Below are positions 12,046 to 22,968 of a stretch of 64,000 nt of DNA, in pieces. The stretch spans positions 32,904,904 through 32,968,903 of the forward strand of contig CP099839.1 in NCBI GenBank assembly GCA_030062745.1, in the 5' to 3' direction. The notes below the pieces were generated by a model. It ran no database searches. It saw nothing but the letters and a program-made list of their open reading frames with translations, and was not told the origin of the DNA. The position numbers and the translations under genes were made by a program. Position 1 is the stretch's first letter; each line of letters starts with the position of its first letter. This DNA comes from Capitulum mitella. Lineage: Eukaryota > Arthropoda > Thecostraca > Pollicipedomorpha > Pollicipedidae.

Positions 12046-14430
12046 AGCAAGGGACCATGCGGGCCTAAGGGGAGGCCCGGCCTCCCCCCTTCTGGCTGCT
12101 CTGGTGAGTCACAGTGCTCCGGTGGAAACCTGCAACCGGCGAAAAAAAAACAAATCTTTTGTAGGCCATTTTCGTCAAAATCGAAAATGAAGTGGTTGAA
12201 ATCCGTTGAAAAAAAAAGCAGTGAGGGATAGGGGGCAAAGCTGAAGATATGGGACTGACTGGGCTGGCCTTTACCACACCAGCCTTCAAAACAATATTCA
12301 ACCCATGAGTGAATGAGTGCGGTAGAATCCACAGAAAGGGACTTCTGAACAAAAATACTGTTTCTCAAAAGTACTGCCACCAGTACTTTTGGTGTCAGGT
12401 AATGCAGTGGTGTTAGGTAATTTGATGTCAGTCTTTATCAGTGATATATGTATGTATATATAATCATTGCATATTACATCGATTCTATTTTAGTCATATC
12501 AGCCATACAAATATATTAATATGCATTTATAGAAATACAATAAAGTTAACAAACTTTGCTAAGTTAAGCTCGCTTTGCTTTGGCTTAAGGCCTTATATCT
12601 GTCATGAGGCATCTTCATGGATGCAGAAGGGGAGATGGGCTGCCGTCATTTTCCGACGCGGTATGACCGCCACCATCTTTGTGGTTGGCACGTGGGATTG
12701 TTCATCACTGCGGCCTATGATATGGGGAAAACGCGTTTTTCGCAATAAAGTAATTCAGTAAACATTGGAAGGAAAATGTGCAGATGCGTGTTCCGGGTTT
12801 CAATCAATATTTTTTTGCATGGAATCCGCTTGGCTCATTTGGATCCAACTCAGTTGGAAAATGAAAGCTGATGGCAAGTGGACAAGTACAATCATTACTG
12901 GCATTGGCACCTTGAACTATTAACACAGAATGCAGCACTGCGTGGTGAAAAATGGCCCAATGGGGACTGGTGTGCCTTATTGCTGTTTAAGAAGCTTATG
13001 TGTTTGCATTGTACCTGAACTATGAAATGTAGGTAGTTGAGAAAGGTCTGTATTGTTTATTGCCCACTTGGTTGCAGTATAATGAAAGCGTATCTTGTAT
13101 TTTGGGGAATCATGGACGTAGCCAACGGGGGCCATGATGGCCGTGCCCCCTCTCCCATGAGCCAAGCGGTCTAGTCTAGATATTTAGATGCCGAAAAGCA
13201 AACATCATATGTTCTTTTGTGTGTTAAATATGAGGTCTTCTACACAAAACTGATGCTTTTCCTATAAATGTTGTCATATGCCAGTGGCATATGGCAACAT
13301 TTATAGGAAAAGGTTTTCTTGACTTTCGGAAATTCGTCAAGATGTAAATACAACTTACGACGTACTGCGTGGTTGAGGACATCATTTCGCATATTTTTGC
13401 ATGTTTTTTTCGGAAAAACATGAAATTGCTTTGATATTGAGCACTAACGCGTTTTGAAATGAATATGATGGGGCAAATTTGAAGAACATCTCGCACTGTG
13501 ACTTTTTCATTTATCTAGGCTTGGGATACTTCAACATTGGACGACTGTCATCGTGCAACAGGGAAGTATTCCATTATTTCGTGTCACTGATTGTTAAGAA
13601 ATGCGCTTACAAAAACATGAGATGCACTTCACGGAAAGTTTCAGCCTCAAAAGTGTTGGGCTGTTTATGCGTTTACCCGACTCTTAGCCACGAAGGAGTA
13701 TTTTTTTTTTTTAATAGGGCGTTTGCAGCTTGTAACCAACAAACGTTTTTCTCCCATTGCATGTTTCTCAGACGGAAAAAGAAGTACTTGAAGGGAAAGT
13801 TGAGGAAATTTGCTGCAATATTCTGTACCAGTGACATTGCAAAGAAATTCACTTAAAGTACGAGATGCACGCGGCGGAAAGCTGCAATCTTAGAAGCGTT
13901 TGACTATTTGAGCGTGTGCCTGATTATTATCCCGCAAACGTGTGTCTTTTTTTAAGTGGAGCGTTTGCAGTATTTCACCAGAAAAGCAAGGAAGCTTAAG
14001 CAAGTTTCCTTCGTCCTTATTGTAGACGAGGATGAAGGGAGTGGGTTTACTGCAGCTGAACAAGAGAATGTGAGTTTTAGACAACGAAAAATGCAATTCT
14101 GAGGAAATAAGTCGTTGTCTTGCTGATGTTTGAGCTTGTCTCCCTGTGCTTCATGGCAGTGACGTGATTTATCCTCCCACTGTCCGTTTTGTCACATCAT
14201 GTTCCCTTGTATTTCTTGCAGACATTTGCTTCTATTCCTACCTGCGCCACTGCCCTTAAGCCCTCCCTTGGGTCCGGAGTTGTGTGGCACCGAGCGCAGT
14301 ATCACAGTAGTCATGCATGTTTTCATACCGCTTGTCTTCGTCCTCGACGTACAGTGGAAAACCTCTCTTGATGTTCTCTTGATTTCTCTCTCAGTTCTCT
14401 TGATGACAACCTGTGTTACGCCTTCGGCAG
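12046..14430. other. no gene seen; intronic or intergenic
   Basis: It contains the palindrome at 13257 and a C-rich repeat end near 13110-13160. The open frames at 12018-12380 (minus) and 13479-13856 (plus) have no family features. Confidence 0.45.
13257..13311. repeat. near-perfect 27-bp palindrome, one-base loop
   Basis: TTTTCCTATAAATGTTG and TCATATGCCA pair with TGGCATATGG and CAACATTTATAGGAAAA around a single G, with one wobble mismatch. It would extrude as a cruciform or give a tight hairpin RNA. It lies in an intergenic or intronic stretch with no gene of its own. Confidence 0.85.
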
Positions 14431-14613
14431 GTCGGCCCAAGCCGCCACCGCCGCCACCACCAACGTCCCGTCAGGTGACCGACCCTGCGGGGCCGCGACC
14501 CCCTCTGAGCCCGCCCAGCCGTCCACCGCCGCCGAATCCACAGCTGCTCAGCAGGTCACGAGACGTCTGGAACCGGTCTGCTGGCCAATCGGACACCAAT
14601 TACGCCAACCTTG
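14431..14613 (+). CDS. proline-rich exon with NYANL tyrosine motif
   Basis: The acceptor is GCCTTCGGCAG and the donor is CTTG|GTAAGAG. The 183-bp exon is phase 1 at both ends. It encodes RPKPPPPPPPTSRQ, then RPPLSPPSRPPPPNPQ, a short RSRDVW segment and DTNYANLG at the 3' end. The poly-proline blocks are SH3/WW-type ligands. N-Y-A-N fits the pY-x-N consensus for GRB2 SH2 binding. PEAK1, PRAG1 and PEAK3 are known for a conserved T-Y-S-N-L motif that binds GRB2 when phosphorylated, and this exon ends in a close variant. That is the main reason for joining it to the pseudokinase exons 12-16 kb downstream. It could belong to another adaptor gene. A longer open frame across it (14199-14837) runs through both splice sites and is not real. 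Confidence 0.5.
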
Positions 14614-16644
14614 GTAAGAGCCTCCGACGCAGCGGCCCTCGAGTGTGCCTGACGACTGAGAGTGTCAGGTGCAGCTGTATTCACGTATATTTGGTCACGC
14701 ATGCACTTCTTCATTGGAGTAGTGGCGCCATGGAAGGTGGACCGGTTGCATGCACGTGCCCCTCTGGACGGTGTTCCGGGTTGGAACGCGTCGCTGGCGG
14801 CTATCTGTACTTTGCACAGTCAGCCTCAGAAGCATGACGTCACCTAAATCCGCCCGGAACGTCGCCTAAACGGACAGGCACAAGTGGAAGTGCCTGGTGA
14901 GCCATTTGAAAGCTGGCCGCGGAATTTGCGCCATCAGTTGCCTCGACTGGAGGCCAAGCTTCAGGCTGCGAGCAACGGAGAGGGAGGATCGTAGTCGCAA
15001 AGGTTATCGCATAGGATATGAACAGGTCTAAACAGCGCAGCAGCAAAAGATCGGCCTGTTTAATTTCCTTTGATGTTGATGGTGAAGAAGAAAGGCACAG
15101 TTCAGTTACTGTGGTACTGAAAGGACGGCAGACAAAGCAAAGGGATGTTCAGTACGGGTGTGAACCCGGCACTGACCACGATATTTCGCACTTTTGCCCG
15201 CCGTCTGTCTCGAGGACTAAAAAGAAAAATGTCGGATTTCATTGATTCGAACGGGAACTGACAGCAGGCCACCGTTGGCCACTGACACGGCCCATTCCAA
15301 TTGAAGGTCAATGATGGTGTCATGGGGCAGATCAAAGCCTCACAACTTAGGGTGATATGTTAGCCCTCTCAGACGCATTTCACGGACTCCGAATGGTCAG
15401 AATGGGCAACATGTAACATCAAATGGCTAGTTTTGTCACAGTCATGTGTTTGCGGATAGTAACTCAAGGTCATTTTGGGCCACGAAGTCTGATTAGTTCG
15501 TGGCCTTCTTTTTGACATTTTTCTTGTATGTAGCGTAGAATGTCATGAGAAGTTAAAAGTAGAAATGTGCTGTTTACGGATCTTTATTACTTTGATCGCT
15601 AGGCTTAATCAGCACTATGAGAAGCCAGCAAGTGATCGCTGTTGACCTCACCTCAAGTCACGTACCATTTGTATGACCCTTGCACTTAATCTTTGTATTT
15701 TGTGCCATTCATGATCGGCTTCCTCTAAATACTGTCCTAAGAAAACGACAAGTCGACGAAAATGCTAGCAGTGGAAACTACATCCGTGTTTCCTGCTACC
15801 ATGTCATATGACCTTATCAGCGTTATGCGACATAATCTTTGATGACATGATCAGTTATTTTTGCCGAAACATAGCGGTGCTATTCAAGGAATAACACTGA
15901 AAATTTAATATCGCTGTCTTCTTCGTTCTGAAGTTACACCCCACAAGTTGTTGGGCTGTAACTACAGCTCGCGTGGAGATATGGGACTTGGCCAGGCGGC
16001 TCCATTCAACAGAAGTTGAATCTTTGAAGAAGAAGCTTTGTAGTGAAAATGTCCTTGGTGATTTTATCGTTTTTGAATGACAGGTCATGGGCCTATTGCA
16101 CGATTTCCTTTTTATTCTGCATCTCAAGAGGATGTTTTGTTGAACTGGTGTCCTTTGTCCTTCGGCGGTCGTGTTTGTGGCAAATTTCATCACATTATTT
16201 CAAAATGAAAGGTACACCGCCTTGCGATGTTTCGTTTTCTTGCTACAGTCACTTCAAAAGTATTTGCTCGGTCCGAGTAGCAATTTACTTTATTTGCGTA
16301 CAGTGATGATCATGCTGCTGAGTTGATCGCTCACAAACCCCTTTCTCAGCCCTATAGACAAAATATGGGTCATCCTATTGTATGGTAGGTGAGAGCCAAG
16401 ATTCCATCTGACGGTGAACGTTGACTTACAGACAAGAGCCGTGGCAGCCGGTGCCACGCCAGTGACAGCAGCTGCGTGACCGCTATGTATGTTATCTTTT
16501 CGATATATTTTCGAGTCGTTTGCCAGCTCCGCACCGTGGCTGTTAAAGCGTAATGGATACGACGGAGGACAGAGGAATTGCCTGTTCATGGAGGAGAATA
16601 AATTGCGATCGCCATTTTTACCGTTGTTTTTGCGCATGGCTATA
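14614..16644. other. putative intron, no exon recognised
   Basis: Mixed composition with a 9-bp hairpin GGCCACGAA/TTCGTGGCC near 15478-15505. A missing exon of the PEAK-like gene may lie here or further on: the NYANL|G split codon would fit a following exon that starts with G. Confidence 0.4.
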
Positions 16645-17845
16645 TTAACCCGCGCTCAACCGCGTGTCGGCGCCATGCACGCTCGACTGGGGGAGGGGGC
16701 GTTTGATCGCCCCCCTCTAACTCACCAATGGTTGGTTACACGATAGAAATAAGGCACATGGTTGGAAAGCTCGTGATGAGTGGAGCTAGAAACTGGTCTC
16801 ATTTTTAGTTTTGAATAATATGGAAGTCATTTACGCCCTACATATGTTTTCTCATAGCCGCCTGCATGACACCGAGAAACGGCCTGAATCTCAAGGACTG
16901 TGAGTAATAAAGTCTAGATAACGGCACCAACGGACAGATAAAAATACGCAGATGCCGGTACACGTCTAATTTCTCTGATTTGTTTAATATGGACTCGGAA
17001 ACGTTGAGTTACACGGTGATTCTCGCACCGCTGCAAAGTGGGCACCGCCGAAGAACGCGGTTTGAAATTAACGGGAACTAATTTTAGTGCTTTTTTATTT
17101 ATGCCATTCCAGGTGTCATTTCTTGCTCCCAGTAGTTCTTGGGATGGTTTTCATGCTTAAGTTTTGGAAAACTCACTTGTTATGAGTGTGTACAATTGGC
17201 GGAGCTTTATTCGCAAAAGTCTGTTTATTTCCAAAATATGGAATTTTTGGAACTTTTTGAAGTTCTTGGTATTAAAACAGAGCGAGCCAGCTCTGCCATT
17301 TTCAACCCGATCTGAGTCATTCATCGCCGATTCTGATGACAGCTCATTTTGACTCATAACAGTTATTCGTGGCCTGACTTCAGGTCAGTGGTCGAAGGTC
17401 AATGAAACTTTGCCCGTTGACTGAAAGTGGATGTCTTCATTCCCCCACACCCAAATTGCTGCAAAAAACTCCGTCAGTTTTGAAAAAACGACGACTTATG
17501 TTGAAAACGGGCTTCATGTTAGGTCAATGACCCGAACATTTTCGAAAAATCCAAGAGAAGCATATTTGCTGGATCTATCAAAATCTCTAGCCCTTGAAAG
17601 TTTTGTTTTAATATCGTGTTTTTCGAAAAAGCTACAGGGCGCTAAACTTTTTTGAACATAGGTCGACTTGACCTGACCTAGGTCAGACACCATATTTGGC
17701 CTGAAATCAAAAATTTGATGCAAGGAGTAAAAATATTCAAGCAAAAGGTATACAAAGTTTCGTGGCGCTTCGTTTGTTGGTTCTCTCACAATCTAAGAAA
17801 AATCCCAGGTGGGCGGTTGACCGCCTCCCTGAGGGGGCGGGTTAA
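16645..17845 (-). mobile_element. TTAA family C, full-length non-autonomous element
   Basis: TTAA at 16645-16648 and 17842-17845 bound 1193 bp that begin CCCGCGC and end GGGCGGG. A hairpin GGGGGCG-TTTGAT-CGCCCCC lies just inside the left end, and GGGCGGTTGACCGCC just inside the right. Interior sequence matches the element at 19841 in the opposite orientation. The distal end carries TTGACCTGACCTAGGTCAG at 17669-17687. No transposase is present. Family A and family C share their architecture but not their interior sequence. Confidence 0.7.
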
Positions 17846-18145
17846 GGTTTCGAATCCGGTTGGATGTAATGGTGATTAATCGATGTACGTAATGAAAAAA
17901 GTAATAAATAACTTGGAATGAGGAGCTTTTAAATGCAGATGCCGATCCAAGGCCACATGATGAGTGCGTTTCATTTCTCCATTTGCGGTCTTTATTAGCG
18001 GTGACCTCCCCTCTAGTCTTGCTCCGTGTGACAAACATGATAGGTTTAATGTCTGTCTATTATTTCCACTGACACAAAACTCTACCTCTTTTTGATACCG
18101 ATTCGGTTGTGGTGAAACCAGTCTGAGCATTGATTAACATTTGTG

Positions 18146-18181
<36 letters not shown>

Positions 18182-19396
18182 TGTGTGTGTGTGTATGGGG
18201 GGGGGGACCTTCCCGAGTCGTATTTTGCCACCTCTTGACCAAGTGCAGAATGGTAGATCATTGTTTCTATCCTGTGCTGGTAACACCCCTGATCCGCTTT
18301 GAAACAGAAAACGGAAGAAATAGCCGTAATTTCGTCATAATAAGGCGCTTTTAGTCGCCGATATTCTCCGTTGTTCCTGGAGTTTATGTATGTCCGCAAA
18401 AATTGGAACATTTCTGTGTCTTTGGTTAACATTCGTGTTACGCATATCTCGGGTCCATTTGCTTCTCTTTCACTAACAAACAGGTAACATCTTACCTGTT
18501 TGTTACCAGTACACCCGTTCGTCACCAGTACACCATTGCACCAGGTCATTGCCAGAGGCGCTGGTCTGTATCTGTTGCATGGTATTTCACCCGGCCTCCT
18601 CAGATAGCCTGGGACGCCTGAGTTTTGGGGGGGTAACCGTCCGCCGGTCAAACCCGGCGTCCGGTCAAGGTCTTAGGTGGTGTAAATTTTGCGATCAGTT
18701 GCCCAACCTTTTCTCCGCTGATATCGCTGTCACGTGACGGTGATCACGTTCGGTTGCTGCGATACTTCTGAAGCCGGCTGCTCGCTGATGATGGTAATAC
18801 TGGCACTGCCCCATTGGTCGACATCAGAGAGTCACGTTCTAGCACTGGTGGCTGCCGTGGTTTTCTGTTTGGTACGGAGACTTCAATTCCAAACCAACAC
18901 GGCCTGTTCCTCTGCACCGTGAAAGACGGGCCATTGTCCGACCCTTTCACGTAATGACAACTTACTGCAACTGGCTTTACCCCGTGGCTCAGGCCCTACT
19001 CGCTGTTATGGTCTAAACCTCTTTTACGTTTTATTTACTTGTTTTCTCTGATTCTGCTCTGTTCGAAATAATGTTTGGAATCAGATTTCCGCTTGCTGAA
19101 GGTTCTTTATCTTGATCTTGATTTTGTTCTTGGTCGACTATATCATTTTATTGACACCTGTATGGGGCAAATAATTGATTCATTTCGTTTGTTCCCCAAA
19201 AAAACTTGATTCGCATAGCATTTGTGTCGCTGACGCTGTGGAATGTCGACGGGACCGCTAGTTCGATACGGGGATAGTTTCCTACACCAGTCTTGCTGTA
19301 GTCATAACTTTTCCCATTTGGATAGTTTCCCCATTTGGCATGTGACGAAACCACGTTCTTGACCACAATATTGAGCCGGAATACTGGTTTACGTAA
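17846..19396. other. putative intron, no exon recognised
   Basis: It holds the GCGT microsatellite and a short AACAGGTAACATCTTACCTGTT hairpin region near 18480-18505. Small frames on both strands are not convincing. Confidence 0.45.
18145..18206. repeat. (GCGT)n(GT)n microsatellite with poly-G
   Basis: About nine GCGT units, seven GT units, then ten G. Alternating purine-pyrimidine sequence of this kind can adopt Z-DNA. Confidence 0.9.
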
Positions 19397-21330
19397 GGCG
19401 CGTTTATACAGGTATTTGGAAAACTGCCAGATTCCCGGCCAGGTTGGCCGGACTGACCAGCTTTAAAATAAATGCTGATTTAAACTATAATTAGTCCTGG
19501 AAAGGCGCGTTTTAACAGCGTGGGACAGAATGAAGGGATTGCAATGCAAACAAGCTTGAAATAAAAGGAGGAGAAACCTTGGCTTTTTGTACTACATGCC
19601 ATGCGTGGTAATTTTCTCGCGTGTTCTGCGGTTTATTTGGTAGCTTCTGGCCAGCCTGGCCGCGTCTCGCCAGTGCGGCCGCTGGCCAAATCCAGTGGTT
19701 CACAAAAGCTACGTACCTTGACGAGGCTGAAAGGTTTTACAACGAAGGCGCTGATTGGTCGAAGACTAATAAGCTGGAAGTGCAGGAAGAGTGGCGAGGG
19801 AGCGGAAAATCCCTTTACTCGTTGTGCACGTGGTCCTTGCTTAACCCGTCCCCGACTGGGGGGACAGTTGACTGTCCCCCCTGAGGTTTTTCTGGGATTG
19901 CGAGAGAACCAACAAACACAGAGTCACGAAACTTTGTGTACTTTTTGCTTCATCAATTTTACATCTCGTGTTAAAATTTTGACCTCAGGTCAGGTCAGGT
20001 GCTTGACCTAGGTCAGGTCAAACAGACCTATGTCGAAAAAAGTTTAGCCCTCTGTAACTTTTTTGCAAAACAAGATATCTCAACAATACTTTCAGGGATA
20101 AGTGAACGTGATAAATGCAACAAATTTGCTATCTCAGATTTTTAGGAATTTTCCGGGTCATTCACGTAAGGTCAAGCCCATTTTTAACACATGTCGTCGT
20201 TTTTTTCGAAAATTAAAGGAATATTTCATAACCTTTTTAGTGTGGAGTGAAGCAGACATCTAGTTACCGTCATTGGGCAAAGTATCAATGACTTCCAGCC
20301 ATTGGCCTGAGGTCAGGTCACGAATAACTGGAGTGAACCAAAATGTACCACCGTCAAAATCATCGATGGATTACTCAGAATGGGTAGAAAATGACAGAAC
20401 TAGCTTGCACAGACGTAAGCAAAACCAGGAACCTCAAAAAGTTTGAAAAAGTAGCATATTTTGGAAATAAACAGGCTCTCACGAACAAAGCCCCGCCAGT
20501 TTTGTAGATTGGTAACTAATGAATTTTTCCAAAATTTAGGCTTGAAAAACCATCACAAGAACCTCTAAGACCAATAAAATATACATAGATCGTCCTTTTT
20601 TGCAAAAATAAAGGAACGCTAAAATTAGTTCCCGTCAATTTGTGTACCGCATACGGCAGCAGCGCACGCTTAGCAGCTGCCGCGAGAAATGCCGTGTCTT
20701 TAACTCAACGTTTCGGCGTATATATTGAACAAATCTGGGAAATTAGACGTGTATCGGCATCCGTGGACCTGTACTTGTGCGCTGGTGCCTTTACCTATGC
20801 GTTTTTAGTCACAGCCCTTGAGATTCAGGCCATTTCTCGGTCTCATGCTGTCGGCTAGGAGAAAACATATCTATGTAGGAACTAAATTGTTTACATTTTA
20901 TGTAAAACTAAAAACGAGACCAGTTTCGAGCTCTACTCGTCACAAGCTTTCCAACGATATGTTTATTTTTATCGTGCGACCAATCGTTCGTGAGTTAGAG
21001 GGGGGCTGCCTACTCCCTCCCCCCAGTCGCCCATGTTGGAAATGGACCGACGGTCGTGCGCGGGTTAAGATCGTAGCGTGTGTGTTTGAAGCGATTTGTG
21101 ATTTTCAAAACCTAAAGAAGGTAAGTGGGTTGGTATACGGATTTAGTTAGCTGTAATTTCATGCAAACCAGCAAAGGTCGCAGTGGCGTTTAAACTGCCA
21201 CATCTAACAAGTGAAGGAAATGTGAAGGAAACCCAGAACCTCGCGGATGCTTAAACTGGCCAGAAAAGTGCGTCCTGGCCAGTCTGGCCGGGAATCTGGC
21301 AACTTTTCAAATGCCCATATAAACGCGCCT
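19397..21330. mobile_element. inverted-repeat element interrupted by the family C copy
   Basis: AAGGCGCGTTTATACAGG, then AAACTGCCAGATTCCCGGCC and GGTTGGCCGGACTG (19396-19456), recurs inverted at 21270-21330 (CAGTCTGGCCGGGAATCTGG to ATAAACGCGCC). The arms are about 60 bp. Without the 1.2-kb family C insertion the unit would be about 0.7 kb. No open frame is convincing. Confidence 0.55.
19841..21068 (+). mobile_element. TTAA family C, second full-length copy, nested
   Basis: TTAA at 19841-19844 and 21065-21068 bound 1220 bp. The left end reads CCCGTCCCCGACTGGGG followed by hairpin GGGGACAG-TTGA-CTGTCCCC. The right end reads CGTGCGCGGG. The interior has repeated GGTCAGGTCAGGTGC and TGACCTAGGTCAGGTCA motifs (about 19985-20022). 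It is inserted inside the inverted-repeat element at 19397-21330. Confidence 0.7.
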
Positions 21331-21808
21331 GTACACACTCCGGACCGACCTTTAATAACAGGCAAATGATTTTCCAAAACAGTGTTTTTCATTTCATTCA
21401 TTCATTCATTTTTTTCTTATATCCCGTTTCCAAGGCACTGGGAAGGGAGTAACAGCCAGCATTGCGTTTGGGCCGTTGAACACGCAGATCATTAGCCCTG
21501 ATCGGCAGTCCCGAAAAGCCCTATCGCTGCCTGGTTTCAACTCTGAACAACCCCGACCCCAGGCCAGTTTTTAAGCTGACTCCCGCCCGATTCGTCGAGT
21601 CTTCGCGCACTGATCACGCTGTAAGGGTGTGTGCCTCTGTCAATGTGTGCGTTCGCTAGGGGTGTAGTTTCGTAGTCAGTAAGGAAGGAGTCCCAACCTG
21701 TGTGCCAGCCCCTGGCTTCTTTACCACTCAAATTTGCATGCATCGGATACACTAAACGAGTCATTGGGTTACAGTTCGACCCTCCTCCTCCTCGTCCTCC
21801 TCCTCTAG

Positions 21809-21894
21809 TTGACTGCGAAGCTACACCTCGACGGCCGACACCGTTCTGCCCTGTTCAGACCCTTGTGACGCCTCCTCAGGCGCCAGCAGGGCAG
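21809..21894 (+). CDS. possible proline-rich exon of the PEAK-like gene
   Basis: A long pyrimidine tract (CCTCCTCCTCGTCCTCC and more) ends in CTCTAG, a very good acceptor. The 86-bp stretch after it encodes DCEATPRRPTPFCPV and QTLVTPPQAPAGQ and stops at donor GGGCAG|GTCTGA. It enters in phase 1, matching the exon ending at 14613, and leaves in phase 0, matching the start at 22275. Proline-rich linkers with SH3-type sites are common in PEAK proteins. A second frame in the same DNA reads on to CAG|GTGCGT at 21991 but does not fit the upstream phase. Support is splice sites plus composition only. Confidence 0.35.
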
Positions 21895-22274
21895 GTCTGA
21901 TGCCCAAAAAGCCCGGCCGCAGCCAGGGGGTTGGGCCGCCGGCGGCTGCCCGGGCAGCTGGCGCCACGGCTCGGCCAGCGCCGCTTGGCCAGGTGCGTGA
22001 CACGTGCGCGCCGTGCCCGCACGCTCGGCGGCACGGCGGCATGGCCGATAACTGCCGCCGCACTGGCGCTGAAGCGTCGCGCCGCCTGGCCGGTACACGG
22101 CGCCGGCGGCGCTCCTGTCGAGCGTCGCCAGCCTCGGTACAATGTCATGTGTTGACGTGTCCAGGCCAGCCGCCCTGACCGGCTCCAAGCCGGTTTGGCG
22201 CACCGGCCAACGTCGCGGTGACCGGCGCCGCTTCAGTTCTGTCTTTGTCCCGGTGTCACCCTGTTTCCGCGCAG

Positions 22275-22403
22275 CCCGATGAAGCGCAGTCACTGGAGCA
22301 TGAAGAGCAGCCTCCAGCGCTGAGCGTAGACGGCGAGAGGAACAGCCAGTCGAATCGATGGCTTGCATGTGTTGACTTGTTACCCGTGTCCGAATGGAAT
22401 TAA
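22275..22403 (+). CDS. possible exon of the PEAK-like gene (acidic)
   Basis: After the acceptor-like CTGTTTCCGCGCAG the frame encodes PDEAQSLEHEEQPPALS and then VDGERNSQSNRW before a stop at 22403. It enters in phase 0, as required by the donor at 21894. If internal, it would leave at the weak donor AGC|GTAGAC (22325, phase 0), which also fits the exon at 26528. If terminal, it would be the end of an alternative transcript. Composition and charge look coding, but no family match can be made. The 393-codon minus-strand open frame across this area is judged to be chance in GC-rich DNA. Confidence 0.3.
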   Translation, partial: PDEAQSLEHEEQPPALSVDGERNSQSNRWLACVDLLPVSEWN

Positions 22404-22968
22404 TTTTTGTAACGGCTCGCGGGTCCACTTTTTCATGATGCATCTGGGCATGATTTATGCATGCTGCTGCACGTTTTTTTAGGGGGATCCTTGCATAGCC
22501 AGCATGTAACATAATCCACATCTTGAGACAGGCTTCATTTTTTTGCCAGTCTTCTAAGAGGTATGCATCGTGATGTCTCTTTCGGGCGCACTCATGTCTC
22601 TCAGAGTTGTCTTTTGCGTTGGTTTGTGGAAATGTTAAGCCCAGAGGCAGACTTTCTCTGGTGCTTGACCTGAATAAGGGTGGTAGGATAGCCCATTTTT
22701 CAACTTTTTCTGAAAATGCATGGTGGCTGGTGTAATCTGGATACGCTGCAGTCCAGCATGGCATTGAAGGTTCAATTCCAAATGAGCCGTCCCACCCCAG
22801 GAAGGTTTGACATAACGCAAAATTCACAGATTTAGGATCCTGGATGTCATGTCGTATTTTAAATGCAGATAAATGATACTGGAGATTAAAAAACATCTTG
22901 TCTTCTCTGCACGAGAACTGCAGCGCGCTACAGCATTTAACAGTCCTGCAATTTTGCTTAAAAGTTGG

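Noticed and set aside
14199-14837. 212-codon open frame on the plus strand
   Set aside because: Only 14431-14613 has coding character, and good splice sites bound it. The rest is intron read through.
8586-21068. TTAACCC ends taken as telomere-type (TTAGGG/AACCCT) sequence
   Set aside because: The motif occurs once per end, not in tandem, and always pairs with an inverted partner about 1.2 kb away.
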